NCBI RefSeq assembly: GCF_000143415.4
Contig: NW_003314380.1
Coordinates: forward strand, 209,613-273,612
Direction: 5' to 3'
Origin: Selaginella moellendorffii
Lineage: Eukaryota; Streptophyta; Lycopodiopsida; Selaginellales; Selaginellaceae
DNA length: 64,000 nucleotides
Every line of letters begins with the position of its first letter. The stretch's first letter is position 1. Both the position numbers and the translations under genes were made by a program. The notes under the pieces are model-generated. The model was not told where the DNA came from. It did no database searches and saw nothing but the letters and a program-made list of their open reading frames with translations. This document shows positions 1 to 11,554 of this stretch, piece after piece.

Positions 1-290
1 ATCTTTTTCCCAATCCAATTAAACTTTTTTATTAGTAACTAAAGAGAAATTTAGACAAATATATTCATATTTTGTTCACTTGTAAGTTAAATATATATTT
101 AGATGAGCTTACTAATAATTTATTTTCTTTTGATTTACTTTAACTCATTTAAAAGCAAAATTGACTACTTACTTTATAAACTTACAATTGAAAGTGCATT
201 ATTAGTTAAGGTTTTCTAAAGCAAATTAAAAATTATAATTATGTATTTGACATGAAAACTCACTAGTTTTATTTTTAAAGTAGACTATTA
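1..290. other. AT-rich intergenic sequence
   Basis: Very AT-rich sequence with short poly-A and poly-T runs. I see no coding frame, RNA gene or clear repeat unit. It is continuous in composition with the orphan ORF that follows. Confidence 0.6.
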
Positions 291-746
291 TTATTTCCAT
301 GGATATGGATTTAAATCTAGATCATCAAAAATAATATAACCATTATTTATTCTATGTGTTCTACCAGTATATGCCCAATTTTGCCAACCATACCATGAAT
401 CTTTTGTTATAAATTCTCCTTCACCTCTGAATGTTACACCTTGAAACTTAATAGAGTTAATTAAAATATCTTTGCATTCTTGGTATATTTTTCTATCATA
501 ATATTTTTTATCAAATTGATCATTTAATTTTTCTCTCCAAATAATAGAATTACCATATAAATTACAGCTATTTAGAGCATTTAGCATATCTGGTTTCCAA
601 TCAACTAAAAACAAAATTGCTAGAAATGAAAAAAAATCAATTATATACATACTTGGTTTACTTGTTAAGTTGAATAAATTTGCTGATGAGCTGACTAATA
701 TAATTTTAATTAAAAGAATAAAAATAATTACTAATTTAGTTGCCAT
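291..746 (-). CDS. AT-rich orphan ORF, putative small secreted protein
   Basis: A single uninterrupted 151-codon frame with an ATG start. The first ~22 residues are strongly hydrophobic and end in SSSA, like a signal peptide or anchor. A second hydrophobic stretch (residues ~33-48, IIDFFSFLAILFLV) follows. The C-terminal half is hydrophilic and rich in aromatics, with several Trp and Tyr near the end (YGWQNWAYTGRTH). I do not recognise the family. Composition is far more AT-rich than the surrounding genes, whose exons are near 50% GC, so this is either a chance frame in AT-rich intergenic DNA, part of a mobile element, or a gene of different origin. No introns are needed. Confidence that it is a real gene is low to moderate. 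Confidence 0.35.
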   Translation of the reverse strand: MATKLVIIFILLIKIILVSSSANLFNLTSKPSMYIIDFFSFLAILFLVDWKPDMLNALNSCNLYGNSIIWREKLNDQFDKKYYDRKIYQECKDILINSIKFQGVTFRGEGEFITKDSWYGWQNWAYTGRTHRINNGYIIFDDLDLNPYPWK

Positions 747-956
747 TGTATATGCTATAATTTAATTCTGAAAAATTCAGTTTAAATACTGAATAGTCAA
801 ACTTCTTTTTCTGAGTTTCCAATTTCTTTTTCAGAGTTTTCAATGAAGTCAAGTAAAATTAAATAAATTAATTCTCTCCTATATCCTAAGCATAACGTAT
901 ATTTTTACAAAAAAAAATAAAAAAATGAGTCAATTTTATATTTTTTCTGCCATAAA

Positions 957-1757
957 TCACAAGCTTGCTGTTGGTTTTCCAACGCTGTGCTCCATTTTCG
1001 CCCTCAATGCCTTCCTCCTCGCTAGAAAACCTCTTGCTGCTGCTTGTATTCTCGTGGCTGCGGTGACGCGTGATGACTCCTCGTGCTGCTCAACTTGCTG
1101 TATGGTTCGTTTTGCTACAAATCTCGCAGCTCGTTGTATCTTTGTTGCTGCGATGTGGTTTTGCCCCGGTGTGGCTTGAATTCGTATGCCCGAAGCAACG
1201 TAGTCTGCATGTTTTTGCTCCTGTCGAACTTGTAGTCTCAGTAAATATCTCCTCGTAGCTACTTGTATCTTTCTGGCCGCGATAACTTCCAGTTCTTGTG
1301 GCTTGTGAGCCTGTTCTTGTTCGTGTTTTTGCCTCGCTGCTTTCTTTCTTGCCAGAAACCCCCTTGCGACTGCCTGAAGTTTAGTGGCCGCCTCAACTTC
1401 TTCTAGCTTTTCAATTCCTCCAGTGGCTGCTCTCTCCTTGGCCAGCTTGGCCCTTACAAACGCTTGAATCTTTTTGGCAGCGGTTTCTTCTCGCTCGTGC
1501 TTCTGGAAGCTACCCCGACTGGCTTTTGCTGCTTTCCTCCTCGCTATAAACCCCCTCGCAAGGGCTTGTATTTTAGTGGCTGCCTCTTCTTTTGAGTTCT
1601 GTTGCTCTTGTTCCTGGTTTTGGCCTTCACTGCCTCTGGCAAATCTCCTCCTCACCAAAAATCCCCTCACAAGAGCTTCGATTTTCGTGGCGGCACCACG
1701 TATGTAAACGCTTTGGATTTGCTTCTCTCTCTCAATTCGTAGTGTAAGAGGTAGACC
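957..1757 (-). other. C-terminal IQ-motif array of the channel gene
   Basis: The last exon encodes tandem IQ units: AATKIEALVRGFLVRR, AATKIQALARGFIARR, AAKKIQAFVRAKLAKE, AATKLQAVARGFLARK, AARKIQVATRRYLLRL, a degenerate unit near GIRIQATPGQ, AATKIQRAARFVAKR and AATRIQAAARGFLARR. IQ motifs bind calmodulin or calmodulin-like proteins. The frame continues upstream into channel-type sequence (LPLTLRIEREKQIQSVY), and the intron ending at the CAG just before it is in phase if the donor is the GTTGAG after KIGPT. The array is therefore the tail of the channel rather than a separate IQD gene. The weak donor is the least certain splice. Confidence 0.75.
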
Positions 1758-4700
1758 CTGCGATCAGAGCACACAACATTCTTTGAGAGAGATTGAGAGG
1801 AAGATAAGAACATAAAACTCTCAACTGTTGGTCCGATCTTGTACAACGTGAACGTTTCCAGGAGCTGCTTGAATGGAATTCCTTTGTTTGGAACTCGAAA
1901 GCTCATAACCTCAAACTCAATCCTCAAGTACCTGGACGAGAAGCGGCAAAATAAATGAAAGCCTCTGATTGGCCAGCTTACCATTGCACGGTGGAGTTGT
2001 GTCGTCGTCCCAGAGGAACACCCAGAGCGTTCACAAAGTTTCGAAGTTTGTGCATTCCAATGTATCCCGAAGCTCTGCATTTTAGAAAAAGATAAAATGA
2101 GAAAGGTTAAAGACCACATTTCTTACTCTGGATCGAAGGGCTGCTGAGCCCATAGCGCTTTAAATGCAAGCAGGTGTTCAGGCGAGACCATAGAATTCTC
2201 GTTAACCAGCCCGAAAGTGATGGCATCCAGGATCAAGGCTACGAACAAGTTCATGAATATGAAACTCGATATCACCACCAGGCATACGAAATAGATGATT
2301 CCAGCAAACGGATGACCACAGTCATTCCTCGCTAAAGAGTCTCCCTTTGTACACTTTGGCGAGTCCACCATCACGTCGACCATGATACAAGACCAGTTGT
2401 CAAGCGTGGAAACCTGCAGCATAAGCTCTGAATACAACACAGGCGACTGTACCGAAGCTTACTTGGAAGACGGTAATGAAGGAGTTGACGAACGTTCGAA
2501 AGTTAAGCGTGGGACCAATGCAGGTTCCTTCTGCGACATGACTAAACATCTGGAAGCCAATACCAGAGAACGCGAACAGGAAGACACCGAGAAGAACCAT
2601 GATCTCTCCCATAGTCGGCAGGCATATGACCATAGTTCTCATGATCACCCGTGCTCTCGGTACATGAGGAATGATGCAGAAAACTCGAGCAATGTAAGCA
2701 AATCGACAAACATAACCTCTAGGTGTTCCTTTCTTTCCCATCAAGCCTGAAGCTGCCAATATAGATATCGCTGCTTCCATGTGTTTGGAGTGCTCGTATT
2801 TGTAAACTTCGAACTGCAAACACACACTTGAACCTCAAGCATTTATCTAAGAACGCACAGACCTCATCACCAAGAAATTTGATCAAGGACTCCAATAAAA
2901 AATACGTCGTAAGAGCAACGTGAGCTTTCTGGCGGCGCATAGAAACATAAGCCGGCTGGCCAGCGTAGTTCGTTGACAAGAGTGCAGCGTATCCCAACAG
3001 GCATATTATCATAGTGTTTTGGTAGTGACGATTGCGGATAGCGTAAAAACATAGCTGCCGGACGTAATTCTTCGGTGGCCTCGGTAGCTTTGACGGTTCC
3101 AGCTTCTGGATGATACGATTCATGTCTCGCCAGAGCTTCTGTCTCTCCGTTAAGAGCTTGGAGCCCGAGTTCTTCCCAAACTCGTTGATAAAAACTCCGA
3201 TAAACACCCGGACTATGAAAAATCCTCCACATATGCAAAACGCCACGAAGAAAATGGCATAAGCCGGACTGTTGTCCCGTTGCGGCTGCTTGTTTTCGCC
3301 AACGATATCCATCACGGGGTATAGCCAGTTTGTAACCCAGTTGTCGAAAGTCGAGCAAACGAATAAAGAGAGGAAGGCATTACCAATGCTGTCAAAGTGG
3401 AAAGTAGGATTTGTCCAGGCCCGTGGAACATATATTCCGATGTTGTTGTAGTAATGGCCAGTGCAATAAGCTCGATGAGTAATAGTAGCATCGTTGCACG
3501 AGTAAAGAAGGCCCCTGAATAACTGGACACCGATAGAGCCGAAAACCACGAAGATGAGGAACGTAAACAACAGAACGGCCACTATAGCTGGAACAGTCTT
3601 GACGAGATTCGACATCAAGCTTTTGAGTTCGCCAAAGCGACAGATGAACCGAAATGGTCGCAGTGCCGTCAATGCATGTATAGCTCGTTGAGAGTTCTCG
3701 CTCCAAGTAGCAAGATTGAGTGCGTCGATGATCAGAAGAAAAAGTTCCAGGATGTTGTAGGGGTCGTTAAAGACTGCACTGGGCGAAGATACGAAGCCTT
3801 GAACAAAAACTCTGAGAGAAAACTCTACAAGGAAGACCTGCGAAAGACCCGTGTGCTAATGTGAAGTTCACAAACACGGAGAGAAACATACTAACCACGA
3901 ACACAAGCTTGTGGAGAACTTTGATAGCCGTGTCGGCGAATACCGGCTCTCCAGTGGCTCGCATCTCAATAACAAGCCAAGTGCTTATAGCGACCCAAGC
4001 GATTGAGAACCAGCGCCACCATCTGCTGTTTAAAACCATCTTGCAAAATCCTGTCACACGACCCTCTTCTCCAAGAAAAGATCTTTGCCTCTCGAGAGTG
4101 GGAAAGCTTTCCTCAAGTGCCTCGTAGTCTGAAAGTTGGAAGGACTCCTTTTTGCGGCGCCTGCCTAGATTTCTAGCCAGCTTGCTAGATACCTTGAAAG
4201 GAGGCATGGTGATGTCAGCAAGCGTAAGAACAGCATCCTGAAGCGCAGTTCGCGAACCTCTTTTCTCACCAATGTCTGCTGGAAATCCAGAAGCCTGGAG
4301 AATCTGTGAACCACGACTGATCCTTTGCGGCCTTTCTGTTTCTGTAATGTTCTCTCCCACAGCTGCAGTCGACACTGCCTCCAAGCCAGCTCTAGCACTC
4401 TCTGCTGGCTCAGAAGCTGCTCCTGGAAGCAAACTCGTGTTGTCATATCCCAGTTCCAGGTTTCTGTCAATCTGTCTGCCCCGTCGAGAATGAAAGCCTG
4501 CTTTCACTCGCTCAAAAGCGTTCATCACCCAGCTATCTCTTCCCGTAGAGGCCCGGTTTTGCATGCGCTTGAACATTCTCATGTGCTCGGTCTGCAGGAG
4601 AAAAGTTGTGGAGAGAGAAAACAAGGTTTGGAAAATGCACGAACCCGCTGTATTTTCTTTTTCTCGTTGTCAGTAAGCTCGTTATGCTCTAGTATAACAG

Positions 4701-7700
4701 CAATGATAAGGTTCATAATAATATGGACTGTGAGGACGAAGTAAAATATATACAGAAAAGGCGCCACACCACTGCACGTAACAACGATGAAAATGATTTG
4801 TCAAGAAAGATAGATCTAGCTTACTTATACTCCACCCCGGGCCTCATGGAGTTCCACATTTGATTTGGCCAGGATTCAGCAGTAGTTACCGAGAACCAAA
4901 GAAGCATAGTCTGGAGCATATTATCGTGGTGTCCGCGAGGGTACCCGTCCGTGAACTTATAGTATTGACCACTGTATAACTCCATGCTCACGATAGAAAA
5001 TATAACGATAACTAGCAGGTAAAAGAAGAACACACCCACCAGTGAGCCAACACTTTTGATGCACGTGGCCTGTAAAAAGTAGCTTAGCTGATATATTACC
5101 TTCGAAGAAAGAAGGCTGACCACAACTGACGAATGTTTGTCGACATGTTTCTTGGACAAGTAGAACCACCGCATGATTCGAACTGCCGAGATATTTGGAT
5201 ACGTCCGTGAGATTAGTGCTCCAGAAGATACTGCGATTACGAAAAGATCAAACAGGTTCATCCCTGCAAAACTATTCACAGCTCAGATTTGAGGAACTGA
5301 AACTTTCGCTTACTGTCAGCCATAAATGAAATTGGTCCGTAAGCAAGAAAACGCAGTAGTAATTCTGCTGCAAACAAAACAAGGAGCACCGCTTGAATAC
5401 CATCTGTGCACTGACGTTAAGGTGTACGGTCACAAGGAAAAGACGAGGCTGATGGATACAAAGTGTGTACAAGAACTCCTTAGACATGCCGTATCTGTAC
5501 AAACATAAGATAATCGCGTTAACAGTAACAACCAGTAGTACACCGCGATCAAAACTTGGATGCTGAACAACTGCGCGGCATTTCTCGGATACTGATAAGG
5601 CTGCTCTGCCACCTCTTCCACTTAATGAACGTTGATAAGTTCTTGAGCCCAATCGGCTGAATCTCATTGAGCTAGTGTGAAAGGTATCTCGAAAAGTCGA
5701 GTGAGTGCGGCTAAAAACTCGGCCGACGCTTCTTTTAATTCTCCTGGATCTGTTTAGAAATCGCAAATGCCATTTCAAATGACGATCATCAGTTATAATG
5801 TCGTCCCGGAGGATGTTCGCCATCACGGTTGCGCTATAAAAGGAGGTCGTGCTTTTACGAGATTTTTTCAAGAGTGCCTAAGAATATTGAATCCCGCTTA
5901 GTGTTCCCAGTGACAAAATCGTCACGTACCTGATGTTCCGCCCTGACTCGAAGAAAAACTCCACTTATCCCAGCAATAAACACATTGCAAAGAAAATATG
6001 TCCCAATAATCACCAAAGTCATGAAGTATGAATCTGTAAAGCAGTGTCAGGCAGAATTGACTTCGCCAAAGTAAATCTAATACTTGCTCGTTCTCCTTCA
6101 GCATCCTTTACGCGGTACATTATCAGAGACCATCCTTCCAGCGATACAATCTGGAAAAGAGCTACAATATAAAGCACAAGGTGAAAGGCAACGAACCTGA
6201 AACATACTGATCAAAGAATACCAGAGGTAATCAAAACTCGTTTGTCCATAGTTAGGATTTCCATACTTCTGCAAATGCAAAGTTGTATGATGAAAACTGC
6301 GAACGGCGGAACTTTACCAAGCATTTCTGAGTCGAGGGACAACTGTATCCATCGACTACTTTCTTATCACAAAAACGTTCTGGATATGATAGTTGCTTGT
6401 CCTGACTTCGCAAGCACCTAACAGAAATGGGGAGTTCAGCTTAGTGGTGCAATATGCAAAATTTAATTGAGTACCTTTGAGACAATGTCTTTTGCAAAAA
6501 CTGTGTCCCGAGCAGCGCATAGAAGACCAACATGAAAAATGTGAGGAGGATAACATTTTGAAGCGGACGGACGCTTCTTTCGACTGCTACCATGATAGCC
6601 TGCACAGCATAGCAGTTTCAGTTCAAAGCTAGAAAAGAAAAGAAAAACATACAATGACATCTGCAAAAAAATGGATGTGCTTCAAAGCTAGAAGGCCTCG
6701 AAATGCACGCAAGACCGCCAAACGTGCAAAATAATCTCTTCCAGTTATGCTTCTAACAATGATGTGTACCCTGTAGCATAGAGATTATGATACGCTCATG
6801 AAGCTAGGAATCTTACCAGGAATCAATAACAATGGCAAAATCAAGCCTGTTATAAGGGTTTCGAAGGTAAGAGTAAGGTCCCTTGCAGAACCCCAGACAG
6901 AGGATCTTCAGTAACATTTCGATCCTGTTAAGAAAGCTTTAACGATGAGACAGTTCCATGTAACTTACAAAAGAAAAACTTACGCATAAAGCGTGGTAAT
7001 GACCCCATCCAGAAAGTCCAGCTTAAAATCCCTTACATCGGTCCATCGTTGTTCCCGGCTCCCAGCTTTTACTTGGAAAATCAGCACTAAAAGGTGAGAT
7101 AGGATGAGGAATAGCAGCATATATTCCGCTGTCCTGGAAACCAATGTAGCACAAGGTTGTCATAGCTGGATCAGCAAATACAAGGTAGTTTGTTTACTTG
7201 CATACTGGTTATGGATAAGCACGAAGAGCTTTAGACGCGTTGCGCTGTATTGACTCCAAAACCCAAGGGCACGACCCTCGATTCGAGCTCCAGTTCCTAC
7301 AGCGCTACGCATTGCCTTCCTTCTCAGCAGCTGATAAAAGAAAGAAAACTCTTAAGCCGAGAAGAAGAAAGGAAATGTGTAGCGCTTACCAGCATATGCC
7401 TGACTGCTTTATAAGCTCTTTTCCAATTTTCCATGGGCATGGAAGAGACTGGCGGGCGTGGAAGAATTTCCAGAGCAGCAATCAATGCGACAGTAGAGGG
7501 CTTTTGCCCATCGTCTGGTTTGCTCACGCCATGGATAGGAGGGAGCTGATCCTCCCATCGAGGATTCCGAGCTAGGAAATCTGGATCATCCTCTGGATCT
7601 CTTTCGCTGCGCAGCAAATTCCAAATTCTAGACAAGATTTCCATACGAAAGACCGGCGCTTACCTCTGTATGAGCTGAGAGATAGTCTTGGAAGCCACCT

Positions 7701-7743
7701 CGAGCATCCGAGAGAGCCTCGCGCTCTTGCGCGTCTCCTCCAT
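957..7743 (-). CDS. Four-domain voltage-gated Ca2+/cation channel (CaV-like) with C-terminal IQ array
   Basis: Product is a single-chain plasma-membrane cation channel, probably Ca2+ selective. Start ATG at 7743; about 20 exons. Domain I: S1 near 7100, S2-S3 near 6900-6830 (IEMLLKILCLGF, NPYNRLDFAIVI), S4 near 6720 (LAVLRAFRGL), S5, then pore VSLEGW and S6 (YFMTLVIIGTYFLCNVFIAG). Domains II, III and IV repeat this plan with pores TTAESW, STFDNW and STLDNW. Filter codons lie at 6136-6138 (Glu), 4875-4877 (Glu), 3343-3345 (Asp) and 2399-2401 (Asp), giving E-E-D-D, as in animal T-type channels. S4 of domains II and IV has few basic residues. A long hydrophilic linker (about 4600-4080) separates domains II and III. 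After IVS6 comes an EF-hand/pre-IQ region (FDPEASGYIGMHKL, LRIEFEVM), then about eight IQ motifs to the stop. Two-pore TPC1 is excluded, because four complete domains are present. Confidence 0.85.
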
Positions 7744-7935
7744 TTCCTCCGCCCCAGCTCAGAAACCCTAGGATAAGCACTGCTGATAAACCCTAAAATT
7801 TCAAATAGCGGTTACGCGCCATTGCCACGTGGATGTCAGCTGAAAGGCTCTGCTCGCGTCGATAGAAGATTTCCTCTCCTCCTTCCTTCTGGCAATAAGA
7901 TTTTCGTGTTCTTCCTCTTGGATGAAAGTGTGCTT

Positions 7936-10055
7936 CTAGATGTTGACCCCAAACCATTCTCGCACGAATTTCTTGCTCAGTGAAAGCCTCAAATCGGTGA
8001 TAGCAAACACCTCTACCGAATTCTCGAGTGGCAATGAGCATTTGATAGTGGCAGACAATCCCTTGGATTTGTCCTCCACAGTAGCCTCGAACTGTGGCCC
8101 CTCGAATCCTGGCTCCACATACTACAAAGCATCACTTTTAGAAAAACACGCAACTTAGAACGAACTTAAGTACCTCCACGGAGGGAACCGAGACCAGCTT
8201 GAGGTGTAACGTCTTGACAATTTGCCAGAAGGCTTCCCTTCTTACGTCCCACGAAGTTATGACCGCCATAGCCGAGTGTTCAAGTGTTCCAGAAAAGGCT
8301 TCACTACGCCATGGCAAGCTCAGTTTCTTTGGCACTACCTCGAACTGGATACCACTCATATTAGAATCTCAATATCATGAGAAAGAAAAGAGAGAAAGTT
8401 CCACTCAACTGATGAGATGAGCGGTAGAACGACATTTTCCCGTGCCATCGATTCGCGCTCATCCCACAAAACCTGCGAGCGGGTGATTCGAACGATTTCA
8501 GGATCCTCCAGACAACACGAGTGCCTTACCCCGTGGAAGTTTCGTGTCCAAATGAGATGATCGAAAGTGTGCAATTGTACGCTGACGTGATAACCTTGCA
8601 ATCAAAGAATCAGTCATTTCGCAAAGTTCCCAACGACGTTACCAAAATTGATTGAAGGCTCTGGATTTGGTCGCATTCGCTGGGTTTCAAGCCGGAACTT
8701 GAAGAGTTTGAAAATGACTTGTGCCAAATGTATTCCAACTTTGATAAATAGTACCTGTTAGAACAATCTTAATCATGAATAGAGGGGAACAATCGCTTTA
8801 CCTCTTCATTTCCATCGGTATTGTCCTGCTCAAATAATGTTCCCACAGTAAGATTCATTGCACCAGCGACATCTTTAGAAGAAAGCATTGCAAGCCTAAG
8901 TGGTGGTGCAGAATAATCACTTTCCCAAAGCGATGGCTTCTTTGTCATCTATAAAATTAGTGCTGTCAAGGAACAACGAACAGAAGTGCAGCACGGCCAA
9001 AGCCACAGTGTGGATACAATAGCAGCCACTTGACAACATTGAGAAAGCTTGTCACTCGAAACGATAACCTGAGCGTCGTTAGGAGAACCAAAAAAAAAAA
9101 CAAAAAAAAAAAAAACAATTTCCAAAGATATGTGCACCTCTAACGAAGCAAGGGAGAAGAGCTTCATCCCACGTTTCAAATATTTGAATGGACAATGAAG
9201 GACAGTGGAAGCTGGGAACAAGACAGCCTGCTTTCCTGGAAACAAGAGCCCAACCGGAGAAAGAAACGATAAGCGGCAAGGCCAAAAAAAAAAAAAGAAC
9301 AATGAAAGAAAGGGACTCACTTGTCAATCGAATTCGTTGCCCGTTGTTGATTCGCAAATAAAAAGTGAGCTGAAGTTCTTGCGCTAGCGTTTGGATACTC
9401 TTTCCAGGCGTAAAGTTTAAGACTGTAGACAGCACCAATACGATGAGAAAAGCGAGAACATGACAAATGCATCGTACCGTGCGGGACTTCGTCCAGAGGT
9501 TGAAGAAATCCAGCGTCCAAGGATTGTTTGATAGTCCTCTCAAGTAGCCTCACTCGCTGGAAACAAGCAAAACCATTAGTGAAACCAATCACAAACGCTC
9601 AGAACAGCTAACTCCTCGAGGAAAATCTCTGATGAAGCTCTCTCGCCAGGTCCCAAATCCAGATGGTGGAAAAGGAGATTGCTGCCGAGAGATGTCGAGT
9701 CTATAATCACCGTGCCACCTTAAATACATACTCCTCCACATCTGATCACCGAAACAAAGTCTAAAGCTAGCCTGGAAAAAAAAAAGAGAAGCTTCTTACC
9801 ACATCGAGCGAACAAGCATCCCTCCAGGCCTTACAAACCAATGCGCAGTTTATGATCTGGAAGATTGAATCGAGCTTTAAGAAACACTTGCAAAGAAGGT
9901 CCTGTGGAAGCTTTGCGATCGATCCGGTTTCTCCCTTCCTGGCAGGCAATCTTTGCCTGAAAATAAGCGAAAATCTTTTAGAAGAACTGCAAAGGAGGAG
10001 AAACAACACCGGGATCTCACCCGCGCGAGCTGATTTCGCGAGCAGAATCTCTCAT
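7936..10055 (-). CDS. F-box protein
   Basis: Likely substrate adaptor of an SCF ubiquitin ligase. Exon 1 begins at ATG 10055 (MRDSAREISSRG) and splices to QRLPARKGETGSIAKLPQDLL, opening an F-box: LPQDLLCKCFLKLDSIFQIINCALVCKAW. Further exons include residues around 9590-9320 (LLERTIKQSLDAGFLQPLDE, then LYAWKEYPNASARTSAHF), 8600-8400 (EIVRITRSQVLWDERESMAR), 8360-8160 (MSGIQFEVVPKK, LSLPWRSEAFSGTLEHSAMA) and a last exon MEPGFEGPQFEATVEDKSKG to the TAG at 7936. No LRR, kelch or WD repeats are visible C-terminal of the F-box, so the target-binding domain is unassigned. An intron near 9090-9117 carries long A runs. Not all internal exon borders were resolved. The gene follows the channel gene's 5' end by about 190 bp in the same orientation. 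Confidence 0.65.
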
Positions 10056-10397
10056 GCCACGAAAATCGAATGCCGGCGACCTGGAGGATGATGCGGTCGA
10101 TGATCTAGCTCTCAGCGACGATGGCGCGGTCGCGGTCGCGATCGCGGAAGAAGAAGCCCTTGGAGACTGGATGGAATGATCAAATCGATGGATTCACGCA
10201 GCAAATCAATGTGGCCTACCGCTGCCGCCGAGGGAGAGGCCGCCGATCGATCGCGCTGCTCTTGGCGCCTCGACGCCATTCCCTCCCTCCCAGTGGACCT
10301 AAAAATTTATATACACCATCAACAATGCTTAAGAACTTCCATCTTCTCAAATTTACACTGTACAAGCTAAAGGCAAGAATTTCTTTTCTCCTCTCCT

Positions 10398-10911
10398 TCA
10401 TTGTATCGCGCATTTGCATTCTCTGCCGCGAACACAACCATCGTCCTCTCGATCGCTGCGAGAACCACAAAAATCCATCGTAAGAAACTCTAGTGTCCAC
10501 GAAGAAAAAATCGTCTTTTTTCTACAGTGGCTGGATCTGATGGACGTACCTCTCTTCGTATTCTCTAACCACCGCGATCTCTTCGCTCCATTGGACGTTC
10601 TTCTTGTTCTTGCAGTGTTCTTCCTTGTTCTCGCGCTGTTCTTCCTGTTCTTCATCCATATCGTCTCTTACTTCTACCTTAGCTTCTCCGTTATCCTCCG
10701 CGCTACCAGGCTCTCGATCTTCCTGTTCTTCTCCCAATCCACAGCGCCCCTCGGAAGAATCGCGGCGACTTTCGTGTTCTCCGCCAAGAAGAGGCTCCTG
10801 TAGCCCGTGATTTTGCTGTGCTTGCTTCATGCAGCTCTTGAGAGGGGGGCTGCAGCCATTGATTAGGATCTTTGGCGAGGCGCAAGGATCCGTCGCCATA
10901 GTCTCGGCCAT
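10398..10911 (-). CDS. Small acidic protein with C-terminal CaaX-like box
   Basis: Two exons. Exon 1 starts at ATG 10911 (MAETMATDPCASPKILINGC), runs through a Glu/Asp-rich middle (DMDEEQEEQRENKEEHCKN) and ends KKNVQWSEEIAVVREYEE. A GTACGT donor near 10546 and a CGCAG acceptor near 10461 join it in phase to SDREDDGCVRGRECKCAIQ and a TGA at 10398. Length is about 145 residues. The last four residues, CAIQ, fit the CaaX prenylation signature; Gln at the last position favours farnesylation in known substrates. I recall uncharacterised plant proteins with a similar VQW...REYE...Cys-rich C-terminal layout but cannot name the family. Start choice is uncertain, because the frame stays open further upstream. 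Confidence 0.5.
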
Positions 10912-11554
10912 GAGCTCGTCCTCCTCTTCGTCCTCACTAATCGCCCAGCACTTGCAGAGCAGCCAAGAGCACCCATTAGCACTGGAAGCCAGGCCTCCAG
11001 AAACCCACACTTCCCCTTCTCTCGAAGATCCCCTGGCAAGAATCAAACCTCTAATCGCCCCTGCATTTGCGACCGCGATCACCCGATTCGCTCGAATCCC
11101 GGGCCGCGGTGTTGGAATCACGCCGCGGCGCCACGATCCACGACCCAATTCTCGAGCCCATGGAGTGATTCTCCCGGCCGATCAAACACCCAAACCTGTG
11201 GACGGATGAATTCTTTTGGCTGCTGGGGGAGTCCAGGAATCCTTTGGATCGATCGATGTGATTCAGCGAGTTTCTCCCCAGCCAGCGATCGAGCCACGCC
11301 CCAAATTCGTTCCTTGAAAAGTAGTGTTCTATCTTCCTGTGGGCCACCAAAGGCACGCACTGACCGCTTCCTTTGCGCCCTCGATTTTGCCTTAGTGGTT
11401 TTTCGTGGTCAACTAAATCCAAGTGCTTGCATGAGTGACAAGTATCTAGGCCTAATAAAATACACTAGAAATTTAATTCCAAGATTCGATAGCTTCCAGC
11501 AAATCTCTAGCAGCAAGACATGATAAAAAGGATGGTTTCTTCTTTTCTTCATTT
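10912..11554. other. Intergenic region between two minus-strand genes
   Basis: Holds the presumed promoter and 5' UTR of the small CaaX-box gene and the 3' flank of the USP gene. Open frames exist on both strands but none shows a recognisable domain or matching splice signals. I see nothing else. Confidence 0.4.

Noticed and set aside
957-1670. Stand-alone IQ-motif (IQD-like) gene
   Set aside because: The open frame continues upstream without an ATG, the apparent start is an internal GTG (Val), and the exon joins in phase to the channel's pre-IQ region.
2719-5279. Several separate small membrane proteins on the minus strand
   Set aside because: The fragments are consecutive exons of one channel: S-helices and pores follow each other in the canonical order with short introns between them.
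957-7743. Plant TPC1 (two-domain) or CNGC channel
   Set aside because: Four pore domains are present, there is no cyclic-nucleotide-binding domain, and the II-III linker and C-terminus fit CaV-type channels.
10121-10483. Plus-strand Arg/Ser-rich ORF (MARSRSRSRKKK)
   Set aside because: It overlaps the last exon and 3' side of the minus-strand CaaX gene, is low complexity and has no domain.
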